NCBI RefSeq assembly: GCF_002994655.1
Contig: NZ_PPDL01000013.1
Span: forward strand, 1 to 64,000
DNA length: 64,000 nt
Direction: 5' to 3'
DNA from: Corynebacterium sp. 13CS0277
GTDB taxonomy: Bacteria; Actinomycetota; Actinomycetes; Mycobacteriales; Mycobacteriaceae
Each line of letters begins with the position of its first letter. Positions within the stretch are counted from its first letter, which is position 1. The position numbers and the translations under genes are program-made. Shown in pieces: positions 62,225 through 64,000 of the stretch. Under the pieces are notes generated by a model, which had not been told where the DNA came from, searched no databases, and saw nothing but the letters and a program-made list of their open reading frames with translations.

Positions 62225-62774
62225 ACTCGTCGTGCCCTTTTTCCAGGGCGCGCAGGAAATCGGCGGTGCGGTGCACCGTCGCGAACTCGCCGTGCAGGTT
62301 CGCGCCAGTGACTCGCTGGAGTTCGTCGGCGCTGATCACGGTGCCGTCGATGTCCTCCCGGCCGAACGTGGCGGTGGCGTCGAGGAGGAAGTGTACGTCG
62401 AAGCCCAGGTTGCCACCCATCCGGGCCGTCGTTTCGCAGCAATGGTTGGTGGTGATGCCGCAGATCGCGATGCTGGTGATGTGGCGGCTTCGCAACCAGG
62501 CAGCAAGGTCCGGGGTGCCGAGGAATGCGGAGTTCACGTCCTTGGTGACGAGCAGGTCGGCGTCGACGTCGAGGGTGAGGGCGTTGCCGGGATGGCTGGG
62601 GTGCAGCGGCGAGTCCGGGTCGGCGCTGTCGTGGCGCACCATTACAATCGGCCAGTTGCGGTCCCGCCAGGCAGCGAGGAGTTGCGCGACATTGCCCTCG
62701 AGGGCGGGGTTGTTGCGGCCGTCGCGGTCGAAACCGCGTTGGAAGTCGATGAGGATGAGCGCCATGGGGGTCAT
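62223..62774 (-). CDS. Isochorismatase-family cysteine hydrolase
   Basis: Predicted 183 residues. Catalytic residues are visible: Asp in LILIDFQRGFD, Lys in LLVTKDVNSAFLGT, and the nucleophilic Cys in ICGITTNHCCETTARMG, preceded by the cis-peptide region. Members include nicotinamidases and other amidases; the substrate is not evident. ATG 62774 or ATG 62765 could be the start; neither has a strong ribosome site. The last codons (GHDE and stop) lie inside the 13E12 cassette, so the C-terminus was supplied by that insertion. Confidence 0.82.
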   Translation of the reverse strand: MTPMALILIDFQRGFDRDGRNNPALEGNVAQLLAAWRDRNWPIVMVRHDSADPDSPLHPSHPGNALTLDVDADLLVTKDVNSAFLGTPDLAAWLRSRHITSIAICGITTNHCCETTARMGGNLGFDVHFLLDATATFGREDIDGTVISADELQRVTGANLHGEFATVHRTADFLRALEKGHDE

Positions 62775-62798
62775 GGGTGCAGGCTACACTGGCATCCC

Positions 62799-64000
62799 AT
62801 GCAGAAGTTCCGGCACGGTGCGAAACAAGTCACCGACGCGTTCTGGTTTGTTCCCGCCGCCCTCGTGGCGTGCAGCGTCGCGTTGGCGGTGGCGCTCATC
62901 TGGGCGGAGCGCTCCGCTGGGGAACCGGAGTGGTTGCGCTTCGTCTACGGCGGCGGCGAGTCCGGTGCCCGCAGCCTGCTCGGCGCGGTGGCGAGCGCCT
63001 CCATCGGGGTGGCGGGCACGGTGTTTTCCATTACGATTGCGGCGCTGTCGTCGGTCGTGTCCACCATGGGGCCCCGGTTGCTGCACGGTTTCCTCGCGGA
63101 CCGGGGCATCCAGGCCACCCTGGGGATTTTCGTCGCCACGTTCGCCTTCTGTTTGGTGAGTCTGCGGGCGATCTCAGGCGATTTTGTGCCGCACTACAAC
63201 GTCACGGTGGCGATGCTCTACGCGGCGGCGTGCGTCGGCTTCCTGGTGTACTGCATCGGCCACATGGCGAGAAGTATCTCCATGACGCGGGTGGTCAACC
63301 TCCTGGCCCGGGATCTGGATCGGGCGATTGATGCGGCGACGGAGGAGGCGGCGGGGGAGAAAGCCCCCGCAGGCTACTTCCTCGGCGCCCGTGAGGTGCG
63401 GGCGCCCCGGGGCGGCTATGTGCAGTCGATTGACTACCAGGCTCTGGGCCGGGCGGCGGCCGCTGCGGGCGCGGCGGTGGAGTTGCTGGTGCACCCCGGC
63501 GACCACGTCCTCACCGGCAGCATCATTGCCCGCGTCAAGGGCGAAGGCGAGGAGTTCGTGCACCGGGCGATGATTGTGGGGTCCAGCCGCGACGACACCC
63601 AGGACCTGGAGTTCAGCGTGCGCCAGCTCCTCGAAGTGGGGGTGCGGGCGTTGAGCCCCGGCACCAACGACCCGTTCACCGCCATGGACGTCATTGATCG
63701 TTTCGCGGAGGCACTCGCCCGCCTCGGGGCGCGGCCGCTGCCGGTGGGCGTGGTCGTTGTCGACGGGGTGTTGCGGGTGCAGTACACCGTCACCACCTTC
63801 GAAGGTCTCGTGGACGTCATGTTCCACCAACTGCGCCAAAACGCCGCCGGCACCACCGCCGTCTACCTCCGCCTCCTGGAGGCCTTCGCGAGTGTTGCGG
63901 CGGTCGTCGACATTCCTGCCCGGCGGGACTATCTCGCCGCCCACGGGCGGCTCGTGTGGGAGGACGCGCGCCGCGAGGTCGCGAACGCCGCGGACCTCGC
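62799..64000 (+). CDS. DUF2254 membrane protein (3' end beyond window)
   Basis: An open frame from ATG 62799 runs off the window end, giving at least 400 residues. Four hydrophobic helices occupy about residues 13-33, 56-82, 105-124 and 134-153 (including VPAALVACSVALAVALIW and VAGTVFSITIAALSSVVST). A soluble domain follows with GGYVQSIDYQALGRAAAAAG, a VHPGDHVLTGSIIARV segment, and LGVRALSPGTNDPFTA-like LEVGVRALSPGTNDPFTAMD, which is typical of DUF2254. Function of the family is unknown. The short gap to the divergent hydrolase is 24 bp. Confidence 0.82.
   Translation, partial: MQKFRHGAKQVTDAFWFVPAALVACSVALAVALIWAERSAGEPEWLRFVYGGGESGARSLLGAVASASIGVAGTVFSITIAALSSVVSTMGPRLLHGFLADRGIQATLGIFVATFAFCLVSLRAISGDFVPHYNVTVAMLYAAACVGFLVYCIGHMARSISMTRVVNLLARDLDRAIDAATEEAAGEKAPAGYFLGAREVRAPRGGYVQSIDYQALGRAAAAAGAAVELLVHPGDHVLTGSIIARVKGEGEEFVHRAMIVGSSRDDTQDLEFSVRQLLEVGVRALSPGTNDPFTAMDVIDRFAEALARLGARPLPVGVVVVDGVLRVQYTVTTFEGLVDVMFHQLRQNAAGTTAVYLRLLEAFASVAAVVDIPARRDYLAAHGRLVWEDARREVANAADL

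Larger units (their letters stand above)
60759..62236 (+). repeat. 13E12-type cassette, copy B
   Basis: A roughly 1.48-kb unit almost identical to 30424-31898, with the same opening hairpin (60761-60787), a TTATCCACA box (60855-60863), the DUF222/HNH gene, and the closing hairpin (62194-62224). Divergence is highest in the short segment before the gene. The 3' boundary runs into the coding end of the opposing cysteine hydrolase. Confidence 0.85.

Overview
This 64 kb window comes from a high-GC Gram-positive chromosome, most likely a Corynebacterium or a close relative in the Mycobacteriales. The evidence is the overall composition, the frequent GTG starts with GTGA/ATGA stop-start overlaps, a duplicated 13E12-type (DUF222/HNH) gene, Excalibur-domain cell-surface proteins, DUF3558-like lipoproteins, and the purS-purQ-purL order. 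The genus is an inference. I saw no rRNA or tRNA gene and no CRISPR array.

Layout. 1-162: tail of an IS3-type transposase. 218-4762: three tandem paralogous lipoproteins and a PPE/EspB-like Gly/Pro-rich protein that shares a C-terminal motif with them; GC is visibly lower here. 5006-6330: BluB and a thiol peroxidase. 6479-10231: 5-oxoproline use (an NRAMP-related carrier plus pxpABC). 10228-12909: a divergent restriction-modification pair. 13043-14129: twin secreted proteins with an almost identical C-terminal tail. 14623-16002: a metabolite:H+ symporter. 16797-30400: a complete aerobic phenylacetate (paa) locus (paaK, paaR, paaABCDE, paaG, thiolase, paaF, paaH, paaI, paaZ). A matching palindrome lies at each of the three paa promoter regions. 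30424-31898: first copy of a terminator-bounded 13E12 cassette. 31898-35772: an Excalibur membrane protein, a TetR regulator, a GntP permease and small proteins. 35878-38284: mmsA-mmsB. 38459-40155: ClC-like and HdeD-like membrane proteins. 40251-44065: a lysine acetyltransferase and an AcuC-type deacetylase in one operon. 44062-51545: branched-chain acyl-CoA degradation. 51716-55267: a second symporter, surface proteins and a TetR gene. 55333-57288: an ene-reductase fused to an Hsp31/DJ-1-like domain. 57560-60750: purSQL. 60759-62236: second 13E12 cassette. 62223-64000: a cysteine hydrolase and a DUF2254 protein cut by the window end.

How the genes work together. The paa genes take phenylacetate through CoA ligation, ring epoxidation, isomerisation, hydrolytic ring opening and beta-oxidation to acetyl-CoA and succinyl-CoA. 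The mms genes, acyl-CoA dehydrogenase, crotonases, SDR and thiolase cover valine and isoleucine breakdown to propionyl-CoA and acetyl-CoA. The acetyltransferase/deacetylase pair is of the kind that tunes acyl-CoA synthetases. The mmsA and gntP promoters share a two-palindrome architecture that suggests one regulator. The most unusual items are the ene-reductase/Hsp31 fusion next to its TetR gene, the shared lipoprotein/PPE-like C-terminal motif, the paa and mms/gntP operator sets, the duplicated cassette, and a possible three-way-junction RNA ahead of an Excalibur gene.
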